13,895 bases of DNA from Pseudomonadota bacterium. Lineage in GTDB: Bacteria; Pseudomonadota; Gammaproteobacteria; Pseudomonadales; Oceanobacteraceae. The stretch spans positions 1 through 13,895 of the forward strand of contig JAEWQT010000315.1 in assembly GCA_023399105.1 (NCBI GenBank), in the 5' to 3' direction. Below, piece after piece: positions 1 to 6,927 of this stretch (position 1 is its first letter; every line of letters begins with the position of its first letter). Below the pieces are notes generated by a model. That model ran no database searches. It was not told the origin of the DNA and was given only the letters and a program-made list of their open reading frames with translations. Both the position numbers and the translations under genes were made by a program.

Positions 1-638
1 CCGGAATTAACCGCCACATCTTTAAAGCTGTAAACGGAATAAAACAGAATGGTGCTGGCAATCAGTTGCGCGCCGGCGGCCACCCGGTAATCCATTTCAG
101 TTTCCATCGGCCGCAAAGCAATATGGTGACGACGAAACAGCGCGGTCAGGCCGCAAATCAACACCAGTACGGCCAGCATAATGCGCTGGGCGTTCATGCC
201 AAACTCGCCGAAACCGGCAATGCCTAACTCGATGGTACGGAAAATCTGCACCCCGGGGGTAATGCGTTCCACCACCGATTCATACAGGGCATGGCGTTCG
301 GCACACTGCTGCTGTGAGGCCAACAGCGACTGGCGTAACGCGCCTTCATTGACCGGTTCCGGCGCAAACAGATCAAATTCATCGACGCTGTTATTGGCCT
401 GATGAATCAGACGCTGTAATTCTGCATCAATATCCATGGCCGGATTACAGCCCGGCTGCACCGGGTCAATACGCAGCTGGAAATAGCCACTCCACATACT
501 TTCACCCAGCTGCAATAACTGAGCATGAAGCGAACTGCTGGTATTAAGAACAACAACAAATGCCAGCACCACAAAAGCCGGCAACGCGGCCAACCATTCA
601 TAGGCGGTACGGTGGCCGACACGCAGGGTCTGCTCCAT
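1..638 (-). CDS. TRAP-type large permease, N-terminal part (cut by window edge)
   Basis: About 212 residues are readable before the window ends. The ATG at 638-636 has an AGAGGA ribosome-binding site about 7 bases upstream. Visible are a membrane segment at residues 13-33, a long soluble loop (about 36-150) with Cys64 and Cys112, a second membrane segment at about 152-168 followed by the basic RRHH, and a third at about 187-206. This fits a DctQ-like N-terminal half of a fused DctQM permease, but the diagnostic DctM half lies outside. The inference leans on the genes upstream in the same direction: an AdeT-type solute-binding protein and a TatT-like lipoprotein, a set I know from marine gammaproteobacteria. 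It would carry an unknown organic solute across the inner membrane using an ion gradient. An unrelated polytopic membrane protein is possible. Confidence 0.6.
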   Translation of the reverse strand, partial: MEQTLRVGHRTAYEWLAALPAFVVLAFVVVLNTSSSLHAQLLQLGESMWSGYFQLRIDPVQPGCNPAMDIDAELQRLIHQANNSVDEFDLFAPEPVNEGALRQSLLASQQQCAERHALYESVVERITPGVQIFRTIELGIAGFGEFGMNAQRIMLAVLVLICGLTALFRRHHIALRPMETEMDYRVAAGAQLIASTILFYSVYSFKDVAVNS

Positions 639-666
639 GGGAATGTCCTCTGAAAATACTGCCAGA

Positions 667-682
667 GCGCCGTGGCCGGCGC
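667..682 (-). promoter_or_regulatory. Intercistronic GC-rich hairpin between binding-protein and permease genes
   Basis: GCGCCG (667-672) and CGGCGC (677-682) form a perfect 6-bp stem with a four-base loop. It starts 36 bases past the stop codon of the solute-binding protein gene. There is no strong U-run after it, so it is not a clear terminator. Such hairpins often protect the upstream mRNA from 3' exonucleases, giving more binding protein than permease. That role is inferred. Confidence 0.45.
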
Positions 683-717
683 CTGAAAATCGTTATTATT
701 ATTTTTGTACAGCCGGA

Positions 718-1710
718 TTATTCCAGCTGTTCCGCACACTCAGCTGCCGCCGGCGTTTCCTGACAACGTACCCGGCGCATCAGCCGCAACATACGGCCGT
801 CGTAGACGCCTTCATCACGCAGGGTAATACGCACACTGCGCAGCATTTCGTTGTATTTATCGACGTTTTCCTGGCTCAGTTCGATCCAGTATTTCTGGTC
901 GATCTCGGCGGTATCGCGGTCAATATGGGCCATCATCTGGTCAAACATCGACGCGGCTTTTTCCCGTGATTTCTGGCCGAACCCCGCCGGGAAGCGGTCT
1001 TTGTAAATAATCACCTGAAAATCCAGATACGCCAGATTAAACCGCACCACGCCGCCGTTATTGGCTAACCCCTTGTACATTTCCAAAGGCTTGTAAGCCA
1101 CCGCCGGTGCGTAGGCGACATCAACGCTGCCGTTATTAAAACGGCCGGAGAAATTAGCAGAGTTGGACGGCACCACGGATGCGCCAACGTGGTTCACCAG
1201 CTTGATCGACGGTTCGTCATACTCAAAGGTGGCAATGCGTTTGCCGGATAATTCCTCCACGGTGTCGACGTTACGGTCACGCACAAACAGATAAATCGGC
1301 CCGGCCGGTAAAATACCCGCCACTTCATAACGGCCTTCTTCCATTAAACGGGCGGCCTGCGGCGCCGAAATGGTCTGAATCAGGCTGCGCATCACACTGT
1401 GAGTCGGCACCCCGCCAATGGCTTCAATGGTGGCGGCAAATTTATTGAACGGCCGCGCGCGGGCGCCGGTCATCAGCACCGCGTCGCATTGCTGAGCTTT
1501 AAAATCGTCGATGGCGATTTTTTCATCGGTGTAAGCGCGCAGATTCAGATCAACGCCCCACTCCAGTGCGGCGGTGCTGTAATCACGGCTGAGACCGAAC
1601 ACCGAACCGTTGGCGCCCAGCGGGTCATACACGCAGAAAGTGCGTTTTTCCAGATTGGCCCAGCTGACCGAGCTGCCGGTTAAGGCCAGTAATAACATCC
1701 AGCGCAGCAT
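718..1710 (-). CDS. AdeT1/2-type putative solute-binding protein (periplasmic)
   Basis: This 330-residue protein has a Sec signal peptide (basic start, hydrophobic LLLALTG, cleavage likely after SWA at residue 18). The mature part resembles the putative solute-binding family named after Acinetobacter AdeT1/AdeT2, which is distantly related to TRAP binding proteins. Segments such as FCVYDPLGANG (26-36), CDAVLMTGARARPFN (75-89) and the periplasmic-binding-type VDVAYAPAV (196-204) support this. Cysteine pairs 26/75 and 316/325 could form disulfides. The ATG lies 2 bases after the tatT-like stop, and its GGAGG ribosome-binding site sits inside the last codons of that gene, so the two are probably translationally coupled. 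The ligand cannot be read from sequence. AdeT proteins were once described as efflux components; the gene order here favours uptake. Confidence 0.75.
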   Translation of the reverse strand: MLRWMLLLALTGSSVSWANLEKRTFCVYDPLGANGSVFGLSRDYSTAALEWGVDLNLRAYTDEKIAIDDFKAQQCDAVLMTGARARPFNKFAATIEAIGGVPTHSVMRSLIQTISAPQAARLMEEGRYEVAGILPAGPIYLFVRDRNVDTVEELSGKRIATFEYDEPSIKLVNHVGASVVPSNSANFSGRFNNGSVDVAYAPAVAYKPLEMYKGLANNGGVVRFNLAYLDFQVIIYKDRFPAGFGQKSREKAASMFDQMMAHIDRDTAEIDQKYWIELSQENVDKYNEMLRSVRITLRDEGVYDGRMLRLMRRVRCQETPAAAECAEQLE

Positions 1711-1712
1711 GC

Positions 1713-2723
1713 TTAATCCTCCAGCAGATCGTCGATATTCAGGGTATTCACCGGGGTTTTCACGTCATCCCAGAAGGTGCCCAAAGCCCCCACCGGTGTA
1801 CGCGAGCCGGTTCCTTCGGTCCATAAACGATCCGACACCGCCAGAATCTGCCTTGAGGCCATAATGTCCATCATGCGGTAGTCCGGGTTGCTGCCTTTCA
1901 GCGCCAGCGATTCACCATGGCGACGAATGGCGGCGCGCAGACGCTCGGGATTACCGGCGCTGTCGGCAATCACCACTTCAATGGCATGGGCCATGCGCAC
2001 GCCAGCAGCCGTTGCCAGGCGGCTGGCCTGCTCCATTTCCATCCACGGGTCCGTACCACGCGGCGCAGTATCCGGCATCATAATCCACATACCCGCCTGC
2101 AATGCCTGCGCCAGGCCCCACCAGCGCTGGTTATCCACACACTGCAGGCCACGCACGGTTTTCATGGCAATGTCTTTCGGTACGTTTACCACGCTGCCGG
2201 CGCGCAGATCGCTCATCACCGCCTGCATACCGGCCAGGTTGCCCAGCACCCAGTAAATTTCTTTGCTTTTGCTCAGTTTCGGGCACTGTTCGCCCGGTGC
2301 ACCAAACTCGGCCACCATGTGCTGGTAGGCCTGATACTGGCGCTGCGCCGCCACGGCAAAGGCACGCTTTTCGCGGATACGGGCATCTTTGGCTTCGTGA
2401 ATATTCTGGGCTTTGAAGGCACGGATATAGGCCAGTACCTGTTCATGGGCTTTTTCTTCAGCGCAGGAGCCCATCATCATGTTCATGGTGACGGCGGCGC
2501 GATCCGGTGTGAACGTCAGCTCGGTGAACGACATCAGCGCCGGTGACAGTGCGCTGGTCATGCCACAGGCCTGCTCGGGGTCGGACGATTTCATGGTGTA
2601 AGGAATGGCGTAATCTTCGGTGAAGTCGTACGCAAACCAACCCGTGGTGCGGTAAATGGTGCTGCAGCCGGTGACGCTGCTGAGTACCAGCACGACCAGC
2701 GTGAAACGCGTGAGGAAAGACAT
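1713..2723 (-). CDS. TatT-like TRAP transporter T-component lipoprotein
   Basis: I place the start at the ATG at 2723-2721. It has a GGGGG-type ribosome-binding site and opens a lipoprotein signal with lipobox SVTGC (lipidated Cys20). An upstream in-frame start (2810) would bury this signal. The mature protein of the 336-residue precursor is mostly helical, with charged repeats such as AYIRAFKAQNIHEAKDARIR, consistent with the TPR-like helical TatT family (T-component of TRAP transporters, known from Treponema pallidum Tp0956). It is first in an operon with the solute-binding protein and the permease. The likely role is a membrane-anchored partner that receives or passes ligand to the binding protein. 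Family assignment is from resemblance and context; an unrelated helical lipoprotein is possible. Confidence 0.65.
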   Translation of the reverse strand: MSFLTRFTLVVLVLSSVTGCSTIYRTTGWFAYDFTEDYAIPYTMKSSDPEQACGMTSALSPALMSFTELTFTPDRAAVTMNMMMGSCAEEKAHEQVLAYIRAFKAQNIHEAKDARIREKRAFAVAAQRQYQAYQHMVAEFGAPGEQCPKLSKSKEIYWVLGNLAGMQAVMSDLRAGSVVNVPKDIAMKTVRGLQCVDNQRWWGLAQALQAGMWIMMPDTAPRGTDPWMEMEQASRLATAAGVRMAHAIEVVIADSAGNPERLRAAIRRHGESLALKGSNPDYRMMDIMASRQILAVSDRLWTEGTGSRTPVGALGTFWDDVKTPVNTLNIDDLLED

Positions 2724-2942
2724 GATGCCCCCAATTTCGATCGTTGTTGTTGTTATTCTGACGGGGATACTACCCCAGAGCCGGACTGCAGCCCAGGTGC
2801 AGTATGACAATACGCGCCGCCGAAGCCTTGGCCGTACTGTCTTCCGGAACCCGACAGTAGAGCCAATTACCCATTTCGGGAAGGTTCGATCCGGCCGCGC
2901 CGCCGACCCGATGGCTCATATTCACTGTCACAAAATTTAAAC

Positions 2943-2971
2943 TTGGCAGCGCCTTTGCCTGCTTGCATAGT
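2943..2971 (+). promoter_or_regulatory. Sigma70-type promoter for phoH
   Basis: TTGGCA (2943-2948, 5/6 to consensus) and CATAGT (2966-2971, 4/6) are separated by exactly 17 bases. The predicted start near 2978 leaves a leader of about 60 bases before the phoH ATG at 3038. Confidence 0.6.
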
Positions 2972-2977
2972 GAAGCC

Positions 2978-2995
2978 GGCCGGTGCTTACCGGCC
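2978..2995 (+). promoter_or_regulatory. Hairpin at the predicted 5' end of the phoH mRNA
   Basis: GGCCGGT (2978-2984) pairs perfectly with ACCGGCC (2989-2995) around the loop GCTT. It begins where transcription from the promoter at 2943-2971 should start. A 5'-terminal stem of this kind can stabilise an mRNA; the effect here is inferred. Confidence 0.45.
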
Positions 2996-3037
2996 AGCCG
3001 TTGATGACTGCCCCGCCATGTTCAGGAGAATACCCTT

Positions 3038-4417
3038 ATGGCCGCACGCAAATCCGCAACCAAGCTGTACGTTCTGGATACCAATGTTCTGATCCACGAC
3101 CCCGCCGCGCTGCTGAATTTCGAAGAGCATCAGGTGGTGATTCCAATGACGGTACTGGAGGAACTGGATAAATTAAAAATGGGCAAAGCCGGCATGGCCG
3201 CCGATTGCCGGGAAGCCATCCGCAAAATTGACCAGATTATCGGCCATGCTTCCCCCACCGAAATTGCCCTGGGCGTGCCCATCATCCGCGCCGGTGGCGC
3301 CGGTATGGGGCATCTGTCGATTCTGCTGGATAACTTTGATGCCCCGCGCCGCTCACTGCCGCCGGATCTGAATGACAACAAAATCATTAACAGCCTGGTC
3401 GGGCTGCAGGAAAAATACCCCAACCGCGATGTGGTGCTGATCACCAAAGACATCAATATGCGCCTGAAGGCGCGCGGTTGCGGCATCGCCGCCGAAGATT
3501 ATCAGAACGACCAGCTGGTCTCCGACGTTGCCTTATTGGAAACCGGCTACACCCTGGTCGATGGCTCGTTCTGGGATACCCAGAGCGCCGTAGAAACCTT
3601 CCACGACAGCACCGGGACCTACCACCGCATCGCTCAGGCCGACCTGCCTGACAATCCGGGACTGAACCGTTTTATTGTCGATCAGCGCGGTTTTATCGGC
3701 CGCGTGGTACAGCTGCAGGACGGCATAGCCACCCTGCTGGATCTGCCGGCCGAACAACTGCTGGCGCGCAGCGCCTGGGGCCTGACGCCGCGCGATATTC
3801 CACAGGCGCTGGCGCTGCATCTGCTGCTCGATCCGGATGTGCATCTGGTGACCCTCACCGGCCAGGCCGGCTCCGGCAAAACCATTCTGGCGCTGGCGGC
3901 CGCCATTGAGATGACCGTCGCCACCCAGCAATTCCGCCGCATTATCGCCACCCGTTCAACCCAGGGCCTGGACGAAGACATTGGTTTTTTACCTGGCACC
4001 GAAGCGGAAAAAATGGAGCCCTGGCTGGGCGCCATTACCGACAACCTGGAGGCGCTGCACAGCGACGACGAACACGCCACCAGCAGCGTTGACTACATTC
4101 TGCAGAAAGTACCGCTGCAGTTTAAATCGCTGAACTACATCCGCGGTCGCAGTTTTCAGCACAGCCTGATTCTGATTGACGAATGCCAGAACCTGACGCC
4201 GCATCAGATGAAAACCATCATTACCCGCGCCGGTACTGGCTCGAAGGTGGTGTGCCTGGGCAACCTGGCGCAAATCGACACGCCTTATCTGAATCCGATC
4301 AGCTCGGGTTTAACCTATCTGATTGAGCGCTTTAAGCACTTCAGCCACGGCGGCACCCTGCATCTGGAGGGATCGCCACGCTCCTTACTGGCGGAATACG
4401 CTGAAAAGCATCTTTGA
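3038..4417 (+). CDS. PhoH family protein: PIN nuclease-like domain fused to PhoH ATPase
   Basis: The 459-residue protein has an N-terminal PIN domain (about 8-150) with its acidic residues in place: DTN at 14-16, Glu41/Glu42, Asp113 in NDNKI and Asp138 in TKD. The C-terminal PhoH ATPase domain (about 240-459) has Walker A GQAGSGKT (275-282) and Walker B LILIDECQN (377-385), plus FLPGTEAEKMEPW (318-330). PIN-PhoH (PhoH2-type) proteins are cytoplasmic and proposed to couple ATP-driven RNA unwinding to cleavage. Both centres look intact, so nuclease and ATPase activity are plausible but inferred. The ATG follows AGGAG (3024-3028) at 9 bases. The stop codon overlaps the -35 of the next gene's promoter, and no intrinsic terminator with a U-run follows. 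Confidence 0.92.
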   Translation: MAARKSATKLYVLDTNVLIHDPAALLNFEEHQVVIPMTVLEELDKLKMGKAGMAADCREAIRKIDQIIGHASPTEIALGVPIIRAGGAGMGHLSILLDNFDAPRRSLPPDLNDNKIINSLVGLQEKYPNRDVVLITKDINMRLKARGCGIAAEDYQNDQLVSDVALLETGYTLVDGSFWDTQSAVETFHDSTGTYHRIAQADLPDNPGLNRFIVDQRGFIGRVVQLQDGIATLLDLPAEQLLARSAWGLTPRDIPQALALHLLLDPDVHLVTLTGQAGSGKTILALAAAIEMTVATQQFRRIIATRSTQGLDEDIGFLPGTEAEKMEPWLGAITDNLEALHSDDEHATSSVDYILQKVPLQFKSLNYIRGRSFQHSLILIDECQNLTPHQMKTIITRAGTGSKVVCLGNLAQIDTPYLNPISSGLTYLIERFKHFSHGGTLHLEGSPRSLLAEYAEKHL

Positions 4418-4444
4418 CGATATAAGAAATGTGAACTATATAAC
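4414..4444 (+). promoter_or_regulatory. Sigma70-type promoter overlapping the phoH stop codon
   Basis: TTGACG (4414-4419, 5/6) contains the phoH TGA stop. TATATA (4437-4442, 17-base spacer) or TATAAC (4439-4444, 5/6, 19-base spacer) serves as -10. It should drive the small secreted protein gene at 4523 and perhaps the genes after it. Confidence 0.6.
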
Positions 4445-4446
4445 TT

Positions 4447-4474
4447 GTGCTGCCTGTCGAAGACAGCGCAGCAC
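4447..4474 (+). promoter_or_regulatory. Long hairpin at the predicted 5' end of the mRNA for the small secreted protein
   Basis: GTGCTGC (4447-4453) pairs with GCAGCAC (4468-4474) and CTGTC (4454-4458) pairs with GACAG (4462-4466) around the loop GAA. This gives 12 base pairs with one bulged C (4467). No U-run follows, so it is a poor terminator. Its position at the predicted transcript start suggests an mRNA-stabilising 5' stem. Confidence 0.55.
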
Positions 4475-4522
4475 CAACCTCAAATGCACTACACCCTCCC
4501 GGAGCGATCCTCGGAAGTGATT

Positions 4523-4942
4523 ATGAAGAAAACCCTGGCCGCCGCTGCCCTCGCCGTTCTGACTCTCAGCACCCAAAGCGTCCGCGCTGAAGCCGTCTAT
4601 GAGCTGGAATTTGAAACCGACTCCAACTGGACCAGCATTGAAATCCGCGACGATGCGGTATTCGTGAACGCCCCGGCCGGTGAAATCATGAACATCACCG
4701 CCAAAGACGGTCTGCGTTCATTCAGCATTTCACCGAAAAAAATCCATCTGCGTAACCGCAGCCGTGGCATGGTGAACATGAACCTGTATGTGCAATCGAA
4801 TAACAACGTACTGGGTCTGACCATCTGTAAAGGCTCGCCCAGCAGCTATACCTCCATCAAATCCGGCCAGGCCCGGCAGAAAAACGACCTGAAAGAGAAA
4901 GATCACTGCGAACAGGCCGCTCTGGTACTGCAGCTGTTCTGA
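4523..4942 (+). CDS. Small secreted protein of unknown family
   Basis: I do not recognise this 139-residue protein. The start at 4523 (MKKTLAAAALAVLTL) opens a clear Sec signal peptide with cleavage expected after VRA (residue 22). A GGAAGTG ribosome-binding site lies at 4513-4519. An upstream in-frame start (4445) falls near the predicted transcript start and would hide the signal. The mature protein is about 117 residues, rich in beta-type segments (VYELEFETD, SIEIRDDAVFVNA) and in Asn, Ser and Lys. Its only two cysteines, Cys102 and Cys129, may form a disulfide in the periplasm, a potential substrate for the DsbC in this window. It has its own promoter and ends 9 bases before the LOG-family gene. 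Confidence 0.8.
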   Translation: MKKTLAAAALAVLTLSTQSVRAEAVYELEFETDSNWTSIEIRDDAVFVNAPAGEIMNITAKDGLRSFSISPKKIHLRNRSRGMVNMNLYVQSNNNVLGLTICKGSPSSYTSIKSGQARQKNDLKEKDHCEQAALVLQLF

Positions 4943-4951
4943 TCCGATCTG

Positions 4952-5497
4952 ATGACCACCCCATTACGGCGCATCGCTATCTACTGCGGCTCCCGGCCGG
5001 GTAACTCCCCGGCCTATACGGAGGCCGCCGCCAGCCTGGCGCGCACCCTGGCCGAAGCCGGCATTGGCATTGTGTATGGTGGCAGCCGTAATGGCCTGAT
5101 GGGCATTGTTGCCGATACGGCGCTGGCCTGTGGCGGTGAAGTCATCGGCGTGATTCCCGACCTGCTGAATAAGCACGAACGTGCCCACCCCAACCTGACC
5201 CAACTGCACCATGTCGCTAGCATGCACGAACGCAAAGCCCTAATGGCCGAACTGGCGGATGGCTTTATCGCCCTGCCCGGTGGCGTCGGTACGCTGGATG
5301 AACTGATTGAGATCTGGTGCTGGGCCGGCATGGGCAGCCACGCCAAACCCTGTGCTTGCCTGGACGTGAATCATTACTGGCAGCCGCTGTTTGATCTGCT
5401 CGCCCATATCCGCCATGAAGGCTTCAGCCACGGCGAACAACAGCTGTTGCGCAGCGATGACCCGCAGCAACTGCTGGCCCTGATGGCTGCGCACTGA
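4952..5497 (+). CDS. LOG-family (TIGR00730) nucleoside 5'-monophosphate phosphoribohydrolase
   Basis: The 181-residue Rossmann-fold protein matches the LOG / formerly lysine-decarboxylase-like family. It has a nucleotide-binding start (IAIYCGSRPG, 8-17), YGGSRNGLMG (42-51, where YGGGxxGLMG is more usual), MHERKA (91-96) with the conserved Arg94/Lys95, and the signature PGGVGTLDE (109-117) with catalytic Glu117. These enzymes hydrolyse cytokinin-type or other purine ribonucleoside 5'-monophosphates to base and ribose 5-phosphate; the bacterial housekeeping substrate is uncertain. The ATG lies 9 bases after the preceding stop and lacks a good ribosome-binding site, so translation is probably coupled to the upstream gene. 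The length is typical for the family. Confidence 0.88.
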   Translation: MTTPLRRIAIYCGSRPGNSPAYTEAAASLARTLAEAGIGIVYGGSRNGLMGIVADTALACGGEVIGVIPDLLNKHERAHPNLTQLHHVASMHERKALMAELADGFIALPGGVGTLDELIEIWCWAGMGSHAKPCACLDVNHYWQPLFDLLAHIRHEGFSHGEQQLLRSDDPQQLLALMAAH

Positions 5498-5559
5498 CAG
5501 GACGTTTCTGCCCACCCGGCACTTTGCAGTACAATCGCGCTTTTGCCGCAGCCCCGCCC

Positions 5560-6378
5560 ATGACTCCTGAACTTCAGATTCTGTACCAAGACGATGCCCT
5601 GGTGGTGATTAACAAACCCAGCGGCCTGCTGGTACACCGCAGCGAAATCGACCGCCACGAAACCCGCTTTGCCCTGCAACTGCTGCGCGACCAGCTCGGC
5701 CAGCGTGTGTATCCGGTGCACCGGCTGGATAAACCCACGTCTGGCGTACTGGCCTTTGCCTTAAGCCCGGAGATGGCCAGCCTGACCACTGACCTGTGGC
5801 GTCAGCGCACGGTGGAAAAGCAATACCTGGCCATTGTGCGTGGCTGGATGCCGGACTTTGTGCATCTGGACAAACCCATGGCACCGCCGGTGGATAAATA
5901 CGCCAAACACGAAAAAGTGCGGGAAGAGCAGGAAGCCATTACCGACTTCCGTCGTCTGGCCCAGGTGGAGCTGCCGGTGTTTATCGATAAATACCCGCAG
6001 TCGCGTTACTCGCTGGTGCAATGTACGCCGCATACCGGCCGTAAGCATCAGATTCGTCGCCATCTGAAACATCTGGCGCACCCGATTATCGGCGATGCCC
6101 GTTACGGCAAGGGCCGCCACAGCCGCTACTTCCGCGATGAACTGCAGGCACCCCGGCTGCTGCTGCACGCCGCCAGCCTCAGCGTTACCCACCCGCTCAG
6201 CGGGGAGCCTCTTACCTTCCACGCCCCGCTGGATGCCATCTGGCGACAACTGCTGGAGCGCTTCGGCTGGCTGGATGCCGTGCCGGCCGGACTGGCCGCA
6301 TCCTTCGGCGAACCGGTACACCCATCGCTGGATTTGTTCCTTAATGGAAACGATGACACGGACGATACAGAGAGCTGA
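5560..6378 (+). CDS. truC: tRNA pseudouridine(65) synthase TruC
   Basis: The 272-residue protein belongs to the RluA-type pseudouridine synthases. YPVHRLDKPTSG (51-62) contains the catalytic Asp57 in HRLD. NKPSGLLVHRS (18-28), the TruC-like YSLVQCTPHTGRKHQIRRHL (150-169) and HPIIGDARYG (174-183) follow. The segment between the catalytic motif and the C-terminal motif has the TruC layout rather than that of RluA or RluD. It would isomerise U65 in the acceptor arm of some tRNAs. I chose the ATG at 5560 because it starts just before the conserved ILYQDD; a TTG at 5524 would add 12 unconserved residues. No Shine-Dalgarno is visible, and a TACAAT (5530-5535) suggests a promoter close to the start. 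The acidic tail (DDTDDTES) slightly exceeds the E. coli protein. Confidence 0.88.
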   Translation: MTPELQILYQDDALVVINKPSGLLVHRSEIDRHETRFALQLLRDQLGQRVYPVHRLDKPTSGVLAFALSPEMASLTTDLWRQRTVEKQYLAIVRGWMPDFVHLDKPMAPPVDKYAKHEKVREEQEAITDFRRLAQVELPVFIDKYPQSRYSLVQCTPHTGRKHQIRRHLKHLAHPIIGDARYGKGRHSRYFRDELQAPRLLLHAASLSVTHPLSGEPLTFHAPLDAIWRQLLERFGWLDAVPAGLAASFGEPVHPSLDLFLNGNDDTDDTES

Positions 6379-6426
6379 AAGTTGCCCACAGCAGCCCATT
6401 TCCAGCATTGGTGCGGCCTGTAACGG

Positions 6427-6461
6427 TTATGCACAGAAACTGTGGATAAAACACTGGATAA
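6427..6461. promoter_or_regulatory. DnaA-box module A (inverted pair plus third box)
   Basis: TTATGCACA (6427-6435, plus orientation), a 5-base spacer GAAAC, TGTGGATAA (6441-6449, a perfect box on the minus strand), 3 bases, then a degenerate box ACTGGATAA (6453-6461, two mismatches). Box starts are spaced 14 and 12 bases, exactly as in module B. Confidence 0.75.
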
Positions 6462-6475
6462 CATCCCGATAAATC

Positions 6476-6505
6476 TCACAAAGCCCGTAACGATGGGCTT
6501 TGTGA
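6476..6505. terminator. 11-bp perfect inverted repeat, possible truC terminator
   Basis: TCACAAAGCCC (6476-6486) pairs with GGGCTTTGTGA (6495-6505) around an 8-base loop. It lies 98 bases after the truC stop, just outside DnaA-box module A. The T-run after it is poor on either strand (only TTTG inside the arm), so termination is possible but not certain. Confidence 0.45.
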
Positions 6506-6627
6506 CACTTTGCTTGAAATTGCACCAGAAGATAATTCCTTTATTTTTCAATAAGATACCAAGCCGGTTATATACCCCGAGGCAACCCTGAATTTTGCCA
6601 GACAGTAAAAGAACGCCATTTTCCAAG

Positions 6628-6636
6628 TGTGCATAA
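6628..6636 (-). promoter_or_regulatory. Single DnaA box
   Basis: TGTGCATAA is the reverse complement of TTATGCACA and fits TTATNCACA. It lies 187 bases after the central box of module A. Confidence 0.65.
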
Positions 6637-6727
6637 TCGTTTTCGGTTGGTACCGTCAAGGGGTTTTAAAAGAAATAATGGGCATGATTTCGGGCCAAAT
6701 TCAGACTTCTTTCTGATTGCCTGCGAC

Positions 6728-6762
6728 CTTTCCACAGAATCTGTGGATAACTATGTGAGTAA
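6728..6762. promoter_or_regulatory. DnaA-box module B (inverted pair plus third box)
   Basis: CTTTCCACA (6728-6736, one mismatch to TTWTNCACA), a 5-base spacer GAATC, TGTGGATAA (6742-6750, perfect), 3 bases, then TGTGAGTAA (6754-6762, two mismatches). The core CCACAG-AAT-CTGTGG is a perfect inverted repeat. Spacing repeats module A base for base. Confidence 0.75.
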
Positions 6763-6811
6763 GCGTTTAAAAAATCCCCCCGATCGTGATAGTTTGGGCC
6801 CTCTCATTAGA

Positions 6812-6830
6812 TTGGTTATTTTTTAACCAA
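6812..6830. repeat. A/T-rich inverted repeat with 13-mer-like sequence
   Basis: TTGGTTA (6812-6818) and TAACCAA (6824-6830) flank TTTTT. With the preceding bases, GATTGGTTATTTT (6810-6822) resembles the E. coli oriC 13-mer GATCTNTTNTTTT except at two positions. It opens an A/T-rich tract between module B and the last DnaA box. Confidence 0.4.
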
Positions 6831-6846
6831 ATAAAATATCCTTTAA

Positions 6847-6859
6847 AATCAAACACTTA
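6847..6859 (+). promoter_or_regulatory. Candidate IHF-binding site
   Basis: AATCAAACACTTA matches the IHF consensus WATCAANNNNTTR at every defined position and lies in A/T-rich flanks between two DnaA boxes. IHF bends DNA at oriC, datA and DARS2 in E. coli. Confidence 0.5.
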
Positions 6860-6927
6860 TATAAATCAAGAAGGGATTTTAGAATTTTCAGGCCAATGGC
6901 GGCAGCTTTTTGACCCCCTTCACCCAA

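Larger units (their letters stand above)
2724..3037. other. Divergent intergenic region between tatT-like gene and phoH
   Basis: This 314-bp spacer holds the start regions of two divergent units. The phoH side has a clear sigma70-type promoter and a 5' hairpin, listed separately. On the tatT side I found no convincing -35/-10 pair. The minus-strand leader carries an (AAC)n run (plus-strand GTT repeats near 2743-2754) just upstream of the ribosome-binding site, which should be unstructured. No small gene is convincing here. Confidence 0.6.

Noticed and set aside
407..739. 110-codon minus-strand frame overlapping the permease start
   Set aside because: The other frame, starting at 638, has a ribosome-binding site, membrane segments and stays open to the window edge.
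4447..4474. Intrinsic terminator for phoH
   Set aside because: The stem is strong but followed by CAACCT, with no U-run, and it coincides with the start of the next transcript.
6629..6826. 65-codon plus-strand frame in the DnaA-box region
   Set aside because: It starts with GTG inside a DnaA box, has no ribosome-binding site, and its composition is unlike the neighbouring proteins.
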